From NCBI RefSeq assembly GCF_020520425.1, contig NC_079492.1, positions 146,413,861 through 146,477,860 on the forward strand: a DNA stretch of 64,000 nt, read 5' to 3'. The notes beneath the pieces were generated by a model. The model saw only the letters and a program-made list of their open reading frames with translations, did not search any database and was not told where the DNA came from. How positions within the stretch are numbered: position 1 is the stretch's first letter; each line of letters starts with the position of its first letter. Positions 22,226 to 34,307 of this stretch are shown one piece after another. A program made the position numbers and the translations under genes. The stretch comes from Spinacia oleracea (lineage: Eukaryota > Streptophyta > Magnoliopsida > Caryophyllales > Amaranthaceae).

Positions 22226-24054
22226 AGGTTTCCTTTTCGGAGGGGTGTGAAATTGATTGAACAAGATATATTGCAGATTTGTGACTCGATATCTTGATTC
22301 TTGATTGATGAAGATGAGTACGAATTCTTGATGGTTACGTACGTTCAAGATGGGTGATGGAAAATACGTTAGTTGACAAAACTGGTGCATGATATGGAAC
22401 TTGTGACACACGACTCCAAAGACTTGCTGCTCAAGTAATTAACGAACTATCGTACAAAGCTACGGGTACTCGATCGTGAACACACTCCAAAAAGTCAAAA
22501 AATTACTACTCAAGTAATGTTTTGAGATGGAAACCACTTACTGTTTAATGGTCGAAAATATATGCTTCTCAGATCGGAATCAGAATTTGAAGATCATGGA
22601 AAAAACAGTTTTTGTTGAAGCAAGCAATGGGCCACGCACTGCTACAAGGCCCACACACCACCTTACCCCGGACTAGGTGGTTGGACTAGATCTTGGGCCT
22701 GGTCTCGGTCCGATTTTATTTATTTTGTTTAATAGGTTTTGTCCATAGGTTTTTACTTTCCACTTGGAAAGAGGTTTTCTCATTTCGGGCTCTAGGATTC
22801 AATTAGGTTTAATTAGAATAAAGATTGAGCATAAGCTATGTAAATAACCATTGTCAATTGTATATTCGGTATAATGAAATTAATACAAAGTCAATTAAAC
22901 ATTTTGGTGAATTTAGGCTAATTAAGGTAATATATTCATTGTATTTCATGATTGTTCAACTGAATAAAATGGCAAAGTGAATTCCACGTCCAACTTTTTT
23001 CTGGGCTATTTCCTAACAATGCGTTTAAAAGAGGCGTATTTATAGTTGTGATTATTTCTTTAAGATTGTTCTAGCTAGATAACTCTCAAAATTGTTTCTA
23101 GAGAATTCTACTTAACTCACTAAGTTAGTCCTATAGGTTATTCTGATTATTTCTTCTTACTAGATTTTCTACACACTATCAAGAATTACAATGGATATTT
23201 TTCTAGAATTTTTTAGATTAACATTTTAACATGGACTAGATTTTGGACCTGCTGACGAACCACCTTGAGTTGAGTCATGTTTCTTGGTCTGATTTTTTAT
23301 ATTTATTTAATAGGTTTTGTTTATGAACTTTTACTTTTCACTCGGAAAAAGGTTTTCTCATTTGGGACTCTATCTTTCACTTCGATTTAATTTAGAGCTA
23401 GTTTTTTGGGCCCGGACGATGTCTCGTGTTACTGCGTTAATAACATTAGCATGTACTTATATATTTTTTTTATGCAATAATAACATGAAACGTGTAGTAG
23501 CTTATTGATAAAAGCTTTATGTACATAGTGTTGTTATTCGGTACAATTAAATCAATACAAAATCAATTAAACATGTTGGTGAATGGTGAATTTAGGCTAA
23601 GGAAATATTCAATGTATTTCATGATTGTTCAAATGAATAAAATGGCAAACTGAATTCTCTGTCAAATGTCAAATGTTCGTCGAAACAACCTCAATTATAG
23701 TGGGTCTTCGTTATCTGGGCTCCAGCCTAATAAATGGGTCCAACCCAACTTCAACTATCCACCAAACCGGATTTTTCAATTTTTTGTTGATCCAACCTCT
23801 AATCACCTCATCCATGAAAAGGCCCAGTAAAATTCCGGCGATTGCGGCTGTGATGCCGGTCGAACCTTCATCACCACAATAGTCTTCTTCCATTCCTTTC
23901 CTCGTCACAAGAATTTCATAGCATCTAACCTGATACTCCGTACGAAGTATTTCTCACCAAGGTAATCTCGGTTTTGATTTCTATCTTTCATTCTCCTTAA
24001 ATTAACTCACTGATTTACCTTCTCTTTTGAAAATCTGCATTTCTCTAACCTGAT
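22226..24054. other. Intergenic: P450 unit tail and PPR promoter side
   Basis: No gene is supported. 23036-23400 repeats 11490-11900. A shorter motif (TTTACTTTCCACTTGGAAAG... and TTTTACTTTTCACTCGGAAA) occurs at about 22755 and 23328. Near 23690-23735 a few dozen bases resemble the PPR coding sequence at 24270-24320. A 65-codon minus-strand frame at 23711-23908 has no support beyond being open. Confidence 0.5.
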
Positions 24055-25482
24055 ATGGCGATTTCATCAATTCCTCGTTTCCTTTCCTTCGCAATTAGAC
24101 TAAAAAACCCATCATTTTCACTTATTACAAGAATTAACTTCTCAACTGCAGAAGAATTTTGCTCCCATCTCTTAAATTACCCCCAAAACCCTGAAAAAAC
24201 CCTAGTTAAAATTACTGCTCAATTAGATGTTCAATGTGTTGGTGAGGTTTTGCGTAGATTTTCCTCAAATCAACCTCAATTGGGTCTTCGTTTTTTCATA
24301 TGGGCTGGTCTCCAGCCTAAGTATAGGCATACTCAATATATGTATAGCTTAGCTTGTAAGTTGCTCCAAATTCGCCGAAGCCCAAGTAGGATTAGAGAGA
24401 TTCTCGAGTGTTATTCGGTTGAAGGTTGTCAAACTAATGTGAAATTGTTCAAAGTTGTTCTTAATTTGTGTAGAGAAGCTAGGGTTGCTGATGAGGGTTT
24501 GTGGGTATTGAGAAAGATGGGTGATTTTGGTTGTCGACCGGATTCGACCATGTATAATGTGGTTATTGGGTTGTTTTGTGATAAGGGGGATCTTGATATG
24601 GCAATGGGGTTGATGAGGGAGATGGAATCATGTAATTTGTGTCCTGATATGATTACTTATATGTCAATGCTTAAGGGGTTTAGCTATGCTGGTAGATTGG
24701 AAGATGCTTGTCAGTTGTTTAAGACTATGAAAGTTCATGGATGTGTTCCGAACTTGGTGGCATACTCTGCTCTCCTTGATGGGCTTTGTAGAGTTGGTAG
24801 TTTCGAGAGAGCGTTGGAATTGTTGGGTGAGATGGAAAAGGAAGGTGGGGAGTGTACTCCAAATGTTATAACTTATACGTCAGTCATTCAGAGCTTGTGT
24901 GAAAATGGCAACTCTGTTAAGGCATTGCCGATATTGGAGCGGATGGAGAGTTTTAAGTGTCATCCTAATAGGATAACTATGAGTGTGTTGATCCAAGGAC
25001 TTTGTGGTGAAGGGTACATAGACAAGGCATTTAAACTTGTTAGTGATGTAGTTGTTGGAAATCACGTGTCACGAGGTGAATTCTATAGTTCCCTTGTGAT
25101 CTCTTTGTTGAGGATCAAAAGATTTGAGGAGGCAGAGAAGCTTTTCATGTGGATGTTGGGAAGTGATGTGAGGCCAGATGGGTTATCATGTAGTGTCTTG
25201 ATGAAGGATTTGTGTTTCAAAGGAAGATTTATAGATGCTTTTAGTCTATATGAGGATATTGAGAAGAAGGGGTTTGTATTGACAATTGATTCTGATATAT
25301 ACTCAGCATTACTTGTTGGTCTTTGTGAGGAAAACCGTGTGGTAGAGGTGGCGAAACTGGCCAATGTTATGGTTGAGAAAGGGATTAAAATCAATGCTTA
25401 TTATATTGATGACATTCACAAGCACCTAAAAGGATCAATGGGGATAGAGTCACTGGCAGAATTGTGTGAGATTAGAAAATAA
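24055..25482 (+). CDS. P-class pentatricopeptide repeat protein, mitochondrial type
   Basis: A single-exon gene of 475 aa, typical of plant PPR genes. Residues 1-31 are Ser/Arg-rich with few acids (MAISSIPRFLSFAIRLKNP), a mitochondrial-type presequence. From about residue 125 to 450 run some nine 35-residue repeats, recognisable by blocks such as YNVVIGLFCDKGDLDMA, YSALLDGLCRVGSFERA and YTSVIQSLCENGNSVKA. No E, DYW or SMR domain is present, so it is a P-class member that would bind organelle RNA through paired repeats. It resembles the family represented by Arabidopsis At5g47360; that is recollection, not a search. The start is the first ATG in a frame with the presequence. Confidence 0.93.
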   Translation: MAISSIPRFLSFAIRLKNPSFSLITRINFSTAEEFCSHLLNYPQNPEKTLVKITAQLDVQCVGEVLRRFSSNQPQLGLRFFIWAGLQPKYRHTQYMYSLACKLLQIRRSPSRIREILECYSVEGCQTNVKLFKVVLNLCREARVADEGLWVLRKMGDFGCRPDSTMYNVVIGLFCDKGDLDMAMGLMREMESCNLCPDMITYMSMLKGFSYAGRLEDACQLFKTMKVHGCVPNLVAYSALLDGLCRVGSFERALELLGEMEKEGGECTPNVITYTSVIQSLCENGNSVKALPILERMESFKCHPNRITMSVLIQGLCGEGYIDKAFKLVSDVVVGNHVSRGEFYSSLVISLLRIKRFEEAEKLFMWMLGSDVRPDGLSCSVLMKDLCFKGRFIDAFSLYEDIEKKGFVLTIDSDIYSALLVGLCEENRVVEVAKLANVMVEKGIKINAYYIDDIHKHLKGSMGIESLAELCEIRK

Positions 25483-25587
25483 AGCTGAACTACACATTCT
25501 TTCTTTAGTTACAGTCCTTATTACTTGTATCCCCAGAGGACTTTTCTTGTTATAAAGTTAAGCTACTCATCGGCAACAGAAAAAAGC

Positions 25588-26260
25588 ATGTTGGTTGTGC
25601 AATCTTGGTCCAATTCCTTTGTGAGACGAACATTACTGAGGCAGAGTTTCAAAGTTGCTACTTGTTGGTGGTACATGGTAAGCATAATATTGGAGTGATG
25701 TGAGGAATGCAGGGGAATAGGAAAGAAATGAAGTGATAGATGTTACATTCTGAGGTTTCAGTGGTTAGAATCTACTATTTTATTTGTATTACATTGCAAA
25801 CAATGGCAGATTCACAGTGTATGATTTTGACTCATATAGTATGCTTTAAGATTTTTTGGGAGTTTCCTGATCAGACATTGTGTCCCAGGTTCTTGCACCT
25901 TGTGGAGTAGGCAACTTTGTATGTGGTAGGGCCTCTGAGATAGTGAGATGTCTAATGGTACAGAATTTCGCCGTGCAGCAGGTTTTTCTGTTAAACCACA
26001 GAGATTCAGGCCTTACCATTGAGGAAACATCTTGCTACGGTGGGAAAGCAAGTCTAGACTCCATTGTAGAGTCGTGGAACAGGCCACAAACCAGCAACTT
26101 CCAGAAAGATGGTTACTACGGACCCCTAGAAGATTTCCAGCAGTGGGTGACAGAAATGTTGTTTGCTGAACGGGTTTCTTGGGCGGTGGGAGGGTTGTTG
26201 TTTACTGCTGGACTCTTTTTTATGAGGTTGGTGTGCTTCCATCTCATTTTCAATAAGTAA
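25588..26260 (+). CDS. Possible two-exon small gene of unknown function
   Basis: A model can be built with exon 1 at 25588-25677 (MLVVQSWSNSFVRRTLLRQS..., donor GTAAGC) and exon 2 at 25889-26260 (acceptor CCCAG, in phase), giving 153 aa. The first exon is basic and hydrophobic, like an organelle presequence. The C-terminus has one probable membrane span (VSWAVGGLLFTAGLFFMRLV). I do not recognise the family. It lies about 100 bp after the PPR stop, so it could instead be 3' UTR of that gene. The codon pattern (LDSIVESW, YYGPLEDFQQWVTEML) looks protein-like. Confidence 0.4.
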
Positions 26261-27403
26261 CTCCTACATGGCTAACTTTCATATTTTTATCTTTTCTTTT
26301 TGTGACATGTACTTTGATCATGTTTCTGTTAGTTTATCTTGAAATAAATGCTTTCTCGGGCATTATTTCCCTAGACTAATTGCATTTCCTTGATAGAACT
26401 GGAGCTATTCTTGAAATTATCACCGTTTGGTGATGCTAAATTGCTAATGTGTGCTCGTGCTTGTGTGTCTGTGTTTGAAATATCTGTCACACTGTTGTTC
26501 TGTAGAGTTTTTATACGTAAAAAGTAACAATAAAAACAAACTGGACATAGGCTTAACAACTTATAATTTACTTTGAGAACTTTCTTACAGAAACTATTAA
26601 AAAGATTATCTCTTCAATGTTGGCATTGTCTAAGAATAAGATTACCATCTTTGTTTCTTAGTGATCAAGGTAGATCTAGCGGGTGTACGGTTCATTACGT
26701 ATTATTGCCTTTCCTGAGCTCTCCCATGACATGGGACTTGCCCATTTATCAAATTATGTGTCACATTCTTGCTTCTGGTGATTGGGACTCGTCATTTTCC
26801 CCTTTGCTGCAACTGGCCAGATTATTAAATTGACGAGAAAACATACAAAAAATCTAGCTGTTGAAATGCTTTCCCCTTTTATATTAGTGGTACTTCTAGA
26901 ATTAGACGTGTTAGAATTTGATGACATTCAGATTTACTTGTTATACATGGAACCTTTAGAATGGATGTTCTTGTTTTATGGAATGTGGTACTCGAGCAGG
27001 ATCATTTGGCAATATCTGAGTGGTGAAACTAGAAGATGGTACAAATTTTTAGATTCTGATATGTGTTTTAGACTTTGATATGTAACTTGTTGTGGAATAA
27101 GACTAATTACTCTGAGAACACTCGAAAAAGTTAGTACTCCATATGCTTTTTGAGATGTATATGGTTAACTTTATTTCTTTTAGGCCATGTTTTGTTAGTT
27201 TTAAACAAAAATGGGTAGTGGTTTATGTGAGTACTAAAAGTGGGTTTTGCAAGTTCTGCATAATAGTTTGAATAGATTGGTTGCAATATTTGAATTAATT
27301 GGTTTTATTAGCAAAATATTTTGTGATTTTTTGAATGAAATGATTTCTTATGTTGTGGTAGAAAAGGAGAAAAGGATTATGTTGTAATCTCGAGGGATGT
27401 AAC
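26261..27403. other. Non-coding stretch, AT-rich
   Basis: Short open frames occur but none has splice support or recognisable domains. No TIR or LTR ends were seen. Confidence 0.4.
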
Positions 27404-27769
27404 TTGTATGAGTGGATGATGCTAGACTTGCAAAGTGGAGCACGAAGATCGAAGAGAGATAGTGATCTTCAGTACCCTCCCCCTGAATTGAATGACCGGG
27501 GTGAACATTTTCTTACACCTACCCGAAACAAAACGAGGCGAGGAGGTGGTGGTAGAGGGAGAGGAGCGTATACTACAAATGTTGTAGCTAAAGCAGCAAT
27601 AAGAGCTAGGCAAACTGATGGTGTTGGTCGAGGTCGGCGTGTTAGAGTGAAAGAGTTAGACCCTGATGTTCCGGGGGAAGGCCTTCCTCAAGTTCCGCAT
27701 ATAGAAGTTGCTGGTGCCACTCACAATCAGGTGGAGGGTTCCAGTGATAAAGATATTGGAATGGAGTGA
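27404..27769 (+). CDS. Uncertain open frame with an RG-rich block
   Basis: 121 codons containing TRRGGGGRGRGAY and VGRGRRVRVKELDPD, resembling an RGG-type nucleic-acid-binding patch. Base composition is higher in G and C than its surroundings. I do not recognise it. It could be an exon of an undefined gene or a relic of a transposon protein. No convincing splice partners were found; an acceptor just before is possible. Confidence 0.25.
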   Translation: MYEWMMLDLQSGARRSKRDSDLQYPPPELNDRGEHFLTPTRNKTRRGGGGRGRGAYTTNVVAKAAIRARQTDGVGRGRRVRVKELDPDVPGEGLPQVPHIEVAGATHNQVEGSSDKDIGME

Positions 27770-29040
27770 GGAAGCAGAGATAAGCTGGTGGCTTCTGAAG
27801 AGGAATCTAGCGTAACATCTCTTCTTGAAATGGGGTATATTATCTTTTCTTTAACAATGGTTTGGATCTTTGTCACTCCAAACGTCATTACTTTCTGGTC
27901 AGTATATGTTAACTTGTGTTTTTGAATTTGAAGAATAATGCATTTTACTGGGAAATTTTCTGTTATCTCTGAGCTTTGACCGGTCTGGTAGCGGGCACGG
28001 TCCAACAACTAGTAATTGTTAAATGAACAGGAGGAGCAGAGTATAGAGTAAGCCTCTTTTTGAATGTGCTCTTTTCAATTTACACACGAAACAGGAAATA
28101 GAAGGTGAACAAATAAATGAACTTAATTTAGCATTTGGTCCTGCCTTTTGGTCGTGATAGTGTGATTGTTGCTAAGGCCAAGGGCTTGTAGATCTTAACC
28201 TAGACAAAGTGGTACTGTGATTTGGATTATGAAATCAAGTTAGCACTTCCAAATTGTGAGTTTTTTGAGATAGAACTTTTTATGTAGAGAAAAAGGAAGG
28301 CATCTGTTAGTGTTAGAGTGTTAGGTTAGGCTACTTTGTTCAGTTCATCTTGGATATTTCACATAGTTCTCAGATTGTAAAACTTGTAGTTGCTGATCAG
28401 AAGATCAAAATTTCTAGATTATCTTGCGTGCCCTTCAGGCGTTGTATTGTAAGTTTGTAACATGTTTGTGCTATTCCTTTTTTTCAGAATTTTCCAAAGT
28501 ATGTTCGTATGATGTAAAATTAAGGTACTAGTGCAACTTGCTTCAAATATTGTAACCCTTTTTTAATACTTGCAACAAACACACCTTCACTGGCACCTTA
28601 TTTGAGGAAGTGATTGGATAATACCTTTCTAATCTATTTTTTAAATTGTGTACCAAGGGGGTGTGTTGCAAATTAACAGTAACGGAGAAAGTGTGATAGA
28701 AATCTGTTATGGATATCTTGAAGAGATTTGAATGTGTATCTCAAAGAAGCTAATCTGGATTGTATCCTTGAAGTCAATTTTTATTTCAGATAGAGGGAGT
28801 GATGAAAAAGATGAAAAACAGGCATCTTGTGATGAGGATATACAATTTCTGTTCTTGCTTGTTGAAACTGTAACTATCTTTTCCAATAATCTTATTGTTG
28901 TTGTTGCTTCAGTTCATATTCCAAATAATTAGACAATTATTTCACTTGCACGAATAAATAATTGAGTTGGGTTCTGCTGCAAACTTATGGTTGAAGACCC
29001 AAAAATATGCTTTGAAGTTCTTAATGATTGTGTTTAACAC
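27770..29040. other. Non-coding stretch
   Basis: No gene, tandem repeat or clear transposon end was found. Scattered short open frames lack support. Confidence 0.4.
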
Positions 29041-29920
29041 TAATTTTATAACAGTGCAGGTTTGCTGACATGTCAAATCTTGAAGGTTGAAGAGATTTCA
29101 TTGCAACAAATGGAAGGTGAATATTACCAAGTCAACCAACAAAACTCCCTGGCCAGTGAAAATTGAAAACAAGATCACAGAAGATCGCATGGAAATAGGA
29201 GAGAATATCAAATATTTGAAGAACTTCCTCAACAAACCTCCCAACGGCTAGAACTACAACACCTATAAACGGAAGATCGTTTGTTCACCATTTTCAGCAT
29301 TCATTCTCAGTCTTTTTGGACTCCTTTTTTCCACTCTCACAAACCCTAGCCTAAACCCAAACATTGCCAATCAAGGATCGTTTGCTCAACCATGAGGGAG
29401 AGGGACCTCCGAAACTGTCTGATCTCAATGAACTCAGAAATTGCAGCACTTCAGGATGAGAACTATTCCCTGAAATCCCAGATCTATAACATCAATTCCA
29501 TAGCATTTGCTAGCATTCAAACCGGGGTTCCCATCCCGCAATGCCTCGAACAATTCAATGACACTCCTTTTGTTGACGAAATCATTTATGTTTTGCTCCC
29601 ACACTACTTCCAGGTGCTGGCAAATATGCCAGAATATGACGGATTGGCGGATCCAACTTATCATGTTGCTGTATACAAAGTACTGATGATGGGAGTTCCA
29701 ATCCCAGAAAATAAGTGGGAAGCTTGTATGTGTAGAGGGTTTGGTTCTACACTTAGAGGTCCGGCCGTTCGATGGATCGCTAACTTGCCTAAAGGGTCCA
29801 TCACTTCATTTGCTCACCTGGTTAACTCGTTTTACGGGCAGTTTTTCAATTTGTTCAGTGCCAACAAGGCTGGAAGTAAGTAAGTAAGTAAGTTGATCTC
29901 TTCATTTTCCAAAAGAGTCC
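29041..29920 (+). mobile_element. Ty3/Gypsy gag fragment
   Basis: An open stretch at 29392-29883 starts with a short coiled-coil-like segment and contains a retrotrans_gag-type core (PEYDGLADPTYHVAVYKVL, FGSTLRGPAVRWIANLP, SITSFAHLVNSFYGQF). About 350 bp upstream looks like leader sequence. Nothing of the zinc knuckle, protease, RT or integrase follows, so it is a truncated fossil. LTRs were not identified. Confidence 0.7.
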
Positions 29921-31376
29921 ATTACCGGATTCATGCTATGATATAACTGCTGTGATATTCTTGAAATGGACAAGGATGATACTTATTTCTTAGACAATTT
30001 TTTTTTTTTTTTTTTTTTTTTTTCTGTTAAGTTTTACGTTAGTCATGACTGATAAGTTGATAACTGAAACGAAGTAAGTGACGGTAATATATTTCTGGGA
30101 TTAGTCGCATTCCCTGAGGCAGATGAAATAAAAATAGAGAAGATTATTTTTTCCTTGCTTTCCTTTTAAATTTGCTAGGTAAGGATGTTGATGTAGAGTT
30201 GTAGACTACATGTTTGCTAGGTAAGGATGTTGAGGTCGTTTTACAGTTGTTAGGTAAGGATGTTTATGTCGTTTTAAAGATGGTTGTGGGTCGGATTGGG
30301 CTGCGATTGAGTTCACGGGCGTTGGCCTGAAAAGGACTGGCCCACATAAAGCCAACTCTATATCGGGCCGGGTCAAAAGTTCCAAAATAGGACCCAGACC
30401 CATGTGCCGTCGGTTCTGATCAGGCCGTCGTGCTTAAACCTATTTTTACTAAATTTAGCGTGCCTGTAGGTGTTGTAGCATGTCGTGCTTTTTTGTGTCA
30501 GGTTATTGATGACTTCATTTGACTTATACAGCTTTCATGTTTCTGTTTCTTTCTATTTTTTTATTTATTTTTTATTTACTTTTTTTTTTATTTTTTTTTT
30601 AAAATTCTTTTGAATTTTTTTATTTTTACATGCTATTTTGAAAAGACTTATTTTACTTATTCATTTATTTTAAACTTTACTTTTTTTTTTTTATTATTTC
30701 TTACAATATTTCTTCTATAATATATATACACTTTTCTCTTATCTTATTTTCATTAATTCCACATTCTCTTCCTTGTTTTTTTCTTTTTACCTCCTGCTCC
30801 TTTCTGGTTTGATTGGTGACAATGACGATCTCCTACGACGATTCATGTTAGCGGACCCCAAAGGAGCGAACAACCATGTGAGTTTGGAGTTACAGGTCTT
30901 AAATGAATGACGCCATTTGGTGGCTGAAGATATCAGCATATTTAACATCATCTATAAAGAAGATTACGCAAAATGAATTAATAATAGAACGGATAAGATA
31001 GGATAGGATAGGATAGGATGACGAATTGACGATTGTACAAAGTTTGCCTGCCCTTAACTGGTAGTTCTTCATATGCAAATTTTTTTTATGTTTCAGCATA
31101 TCTGGTAGTTGGCTTGTTTTAGGTTTTTTTCTTTTCCTAAGCTATATTATGTGGTTATTTGGTAGCTAAAAGATCGAATACGAAGTTATACTTCTTGACA
31201 ATTAATGTTATTTATTGGTGAAAATTACGTGACTTACCTAATCTGTGATTAGTTGGATTAGTTGAAATGTTTTAAACTTGGATAAGTTTTGGTTTTTTAA
31301 TTCTACAGGGATCTAAATGCATTACTGATAAAGTTGGGTTTTAATCTCATGTCTTCGCCTCTTCGGTATTAAACTA
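29921..31376. other. AT-rich spacer with short repeats
   Basis: It contains a poly-T run (about 30000-30023), three copies of TAGGTAAGGATGTTGATG-like units between 30176 and 30260, a GGGCCGGGTC-rich patch near 30360 that resembles hAT-type repeat interiors, and a GATAG(GATAG)n run near 30990. No gene is supported. Confidence 0.45.
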
Positions 31377-31479
31377 CTCCCTCCGTCTCGGAATATTCGA
31401 AATGGTTTGATCGGCACATAGTTTAATATATCGTAATTGACTTTTTATTTAATTACTAGATGGTAGTTGGTAGTGGATA

Positions 31480-31996
31480 CTCCTCCGTCCCGGAATACTC
31501 ATAACGCTTTGACTGGACACGTTTGTCAATGTCAAACTTTGACGACTATCTTTAATTACATACTTCCTCCGTTTTTTATTACTCGCAACCGTTTGGACTT
31601 TTGCCACTATTCATATAATCTACTTTGACTATTCTTGGTGCTTTTTATATAAGATAAAACATAGTCATTTGGGATCTTGTTAGATTCGTCTCAATGTGTA
31701 TTTTCAAAATATCAACTTTTTATAATTTTTACATAAAGAGAATTTAAGATATAAATGATCAAAGTTGTGCATTGGCATGCGTGAAACTAACAAACGTTGC
31801 GAGTATTAAAAGACGGAGGAAGTATTATAAAAACTTATAAAATATTAATATTTTGAAAATATATATTAAAATGAAGCCAACAATTCATTATATACTAACA
31901 TTTGTTTTCGTATATTTGAAATAAAATAGTGTCAAAGCGAATTTTTTGAATAGTGTAAAAAATCAAAACGTTGCGAGTATTCCGAGACGGAGTGAC
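31480..31996. mobile_element. Stowaway-type MITE, middle element of a triple nest
   Basis: It begins CTCCTCCGTCCCGGAATACTC and ends with the inverted GAGTATTCCGAGACGGAG block. TA flanks it. It is split by the element at 31563-31822. Confidence 0.65.
31563..31822. mobile_element. Stowaway-type MITE, inner element of a triple nest
   Basis: It begins CTTCCTCCGTTTTTTATTAC and ends with AAAAGACGGAGGAAG, flanked by TA. It must be the youngest of the three. Confidence 0.75.
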
Positions 31997-32405
31997 TATT
32001 TTTTTAATATAGGTAATGGGATGTGTGTCAAACTTTTAAAGGGGTAAGGCCGTAAGGGGGTGAGGGTGGGGGTAGTGGAATTTTTTTAATGTTTTTTTAG
32101 AGAGTAGGGATGTAGGTGGGTCTTTGGGTAGGTAGAAAATTGATTTTAAATTAATAAAAGTTTTCATTTTTAGAAACGGTGTAAGTAATCCGGACGACAG
32201 AAAAGCGTTTCAAGTATTTCGGGACGAGGAGTACCAATCTCCAAACTAGTACTTTGTACTGTAGCAAGGAAAATGGATATTCTTTTATTCCATGTAACAT
32301 ATGTTTTAATTCCATGAAACATATGCCAGGAAATTTCCCGTTGTTAATGAGCGGTCTGTAAAATTCTATGGTCCCTGTTAGGTTGTTACTTGTTAGTAGT
32401 AAGTA

Positions 32406-32739
32406 CTCCCTCCGTCCCTTAATACTCGCACCGGTCAAACCGGTGCGGAGTTTAAGACATTTAAATTGACTTATTAATTTAATGGGTGTTAGTTGGTAGT
32501 GGAGTATTTTTTTAATATAGTTAGTGGGAAATGGGTAAGAGGTGGAGAGTGGAGAGTGGTGAGTGGGGATGTGAATTTTTAAATGATTTTTTTGTAGGGA
32601 ATAGGGGTGTAGGTGGGGTTAGTAAGTAAGTGTGAGAAATAATATAATAATGGTATAAATTTCCATTTATAGAAGCGGTGCAAGTATTAAGGGACGGCCC
32701 GAAAAGGAAAGCGGTGCGAGTATTAAGGGACGGAGGGAG
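32406..32739. mobile_element. Stowaway-type MITE with a doubled right end
   Basis: Inverted ends CTCCCTCCGTCCCTTAATAC and GTATTAAGGGACGGAGGGAG are flanked by TA. The terminal motif GCGGTGC(A/G)AGTATTAAGG occurs twice at the right (about 32674 and 32711), so the end has been partly duplicated. Confidence 0.85.
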
Positions 32740-32835
32740 TAGTAACTACGCTAACTAGTGAGTAAAGTTGATGCTCGTGTTACTCGTGCAAGGTATCAAC
32801 TTACTGACATATGAACATATTGAAAATTCTTGTTA

Positions 32836-33220
32836 TAGCAACTTTAATGGCAAGCTAATTGTTAAATTAACTTGTCATGTCATCTAAATTTTTTATGAAA
32901 AACTTCCCTCGATGCAGCTAGGTGAGAACCAAGCCTTCGCTAGATCTAATTTACTTTCTAGCTAATTTTTAACTCAAGGGCAAGCTAATTTATCAAAATA
33001 GCTTGTTATTTAATGGACTTCGTTGTTACATTAATTTTAATTTTATTTTAATTATAACTCATCTTCAATTGGAGAGTTTTTTCCCATGCTAATTATAATT
33101 TAAGAATAATTTGCTCGGCCAAGCTAATTTATCAAAATAACTCCAATTGTTAAGTTAGTAGCTTGACAGTTTAGAAATTGCAAGCAAGTTCCTAGCTACT
33201 CCACTATTGGTATTGCTCTT
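32836..33220. repeat. Putative MITE (AGCAA...AGCTA ends)
   Basis: The left end AGCAACTTTAATGGCAAGCT and the reverse complement of the right end AGCAATACCAATAGTGG are loosely inverted. Several GGCAAGCTAATT(T/G) units lie between. Limits are approximate. Confidence 0.35.
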
Positions 33221-34130
33221 AGCAATCGAGTATACATAGGGAGGGCTAGTGACTGCTTAATACTGTGTAACTACATCTAAGGTAGTACGCTTAAGACAAA
33301 AAGTATGGGCAAAAGGACCATATATAAAATTTATCAAGAAATTAAAGATTCCAAACGAGTAGAATTCTATAGAGCGCATTGGTATTACGTTATTCCATTT
33401 GTAATTAATTGTCACATAATCTATTTTTACGAGGAGCGAAAAAAATGCGATCTTCGAAAGAAATGATTATTTCATAATTTGGTCAATGTTTACAATTTCT
33501 CCATCTTTTGTTATGTAACAACATAATGTTTCTCGTCAAAAAAAAAACAAAAAACAAAAAGCAACATAATGTGAAATCTAATCATAAACCATTGTTAAAG
33601 TCTACGTACGATGGTTGTTAAGTTTTTCTGATTTAAGCTCTACTTGTTTCTCTGTTTATATATATTGTTTATGTAGTATAACAAATTAAAATAAACTAGG
33701 GAAAATGACATTTTAATTGGACTTAATAGTGATTAACTTTAAAACACTTTAATTATTTGGACTTTAGGAAATAGTCTAATGGTGTGCTTTGTTTATTTTT
33801 GTGTGGTCAAATTTGAAAGGAGAAAATTGCAAGGACTGCCATTTTTAAAGAAATTCCAATATTATTGATAGGGATTGAATTTTTGTTTAGGGTGCTAATA
33901 GTGGTTGAACTTTTGATCATATATTTTGCTGAACTTTCCTTAGTTTATTAAGGTGTGGACGAAGTCTTTTTCCTTACTATCAAGATGAGGTGCCGAAGGA
34001 TCCTCACAAATTTTAATAAATTTGACGAAAAAGAACAAAGTTTTTTTAAAAAACGATTTGCGACAACCAACCAATTCTTAAAGTAACCCTATCAGATTAC
34101 ATTAAGTGGAATTCTAGTGTAGCCTAGTGG

Positions 34131-34307
34131 CAGTGGCGGAGCCACGGTGCTCTTAGGGGGGTCATTGACCCCACTTGATTTCCCCCCCCCCCCCTTTTTT
34201 TATAGTTAAAATTTCAATTTTTTTTAAAAAATTGCATAATTTTAGTGAAAGTTTCATCAATAGTTAAATAGTGACCCCACTATCTCGAATTTCTGGATCC
34301 ACTACTG
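34131..34307. mobile_element. hAT-type MITE
   Basis: Ends CAGTGGCGGAGCCAC and GGATCCACTACTG are inverted. The 8-bp flanks CCTAGTGG (34123-34130) and CCTAGTAG (34308-34315) match at 7 of 8, as expected for hAT. It holds a C-rich run. 33221-34130 shows no gene. Confidence 0.75.

Larger units (their letters stand above)
31377..32231. mobile_element. Stowaway-type MITE, outer element of a triple nest
   Basis: It begins CTCCCTCCGTCTCGG after TA and ends CGGGACGAGGAG before TA, with inner arms ATTCGAAATGG and CGTTTCAAGTATT. It is split by the element at 31480-31996. Confidence 0.65.

Noticed and set aside
23711-23908. 65-codon minus-strand frame with a hydrophobic stretch upstream of the PPR gene
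   Set aside because: It overlaps a fragment resembling PPR sequence; there is no splice, codon-bias or family support.
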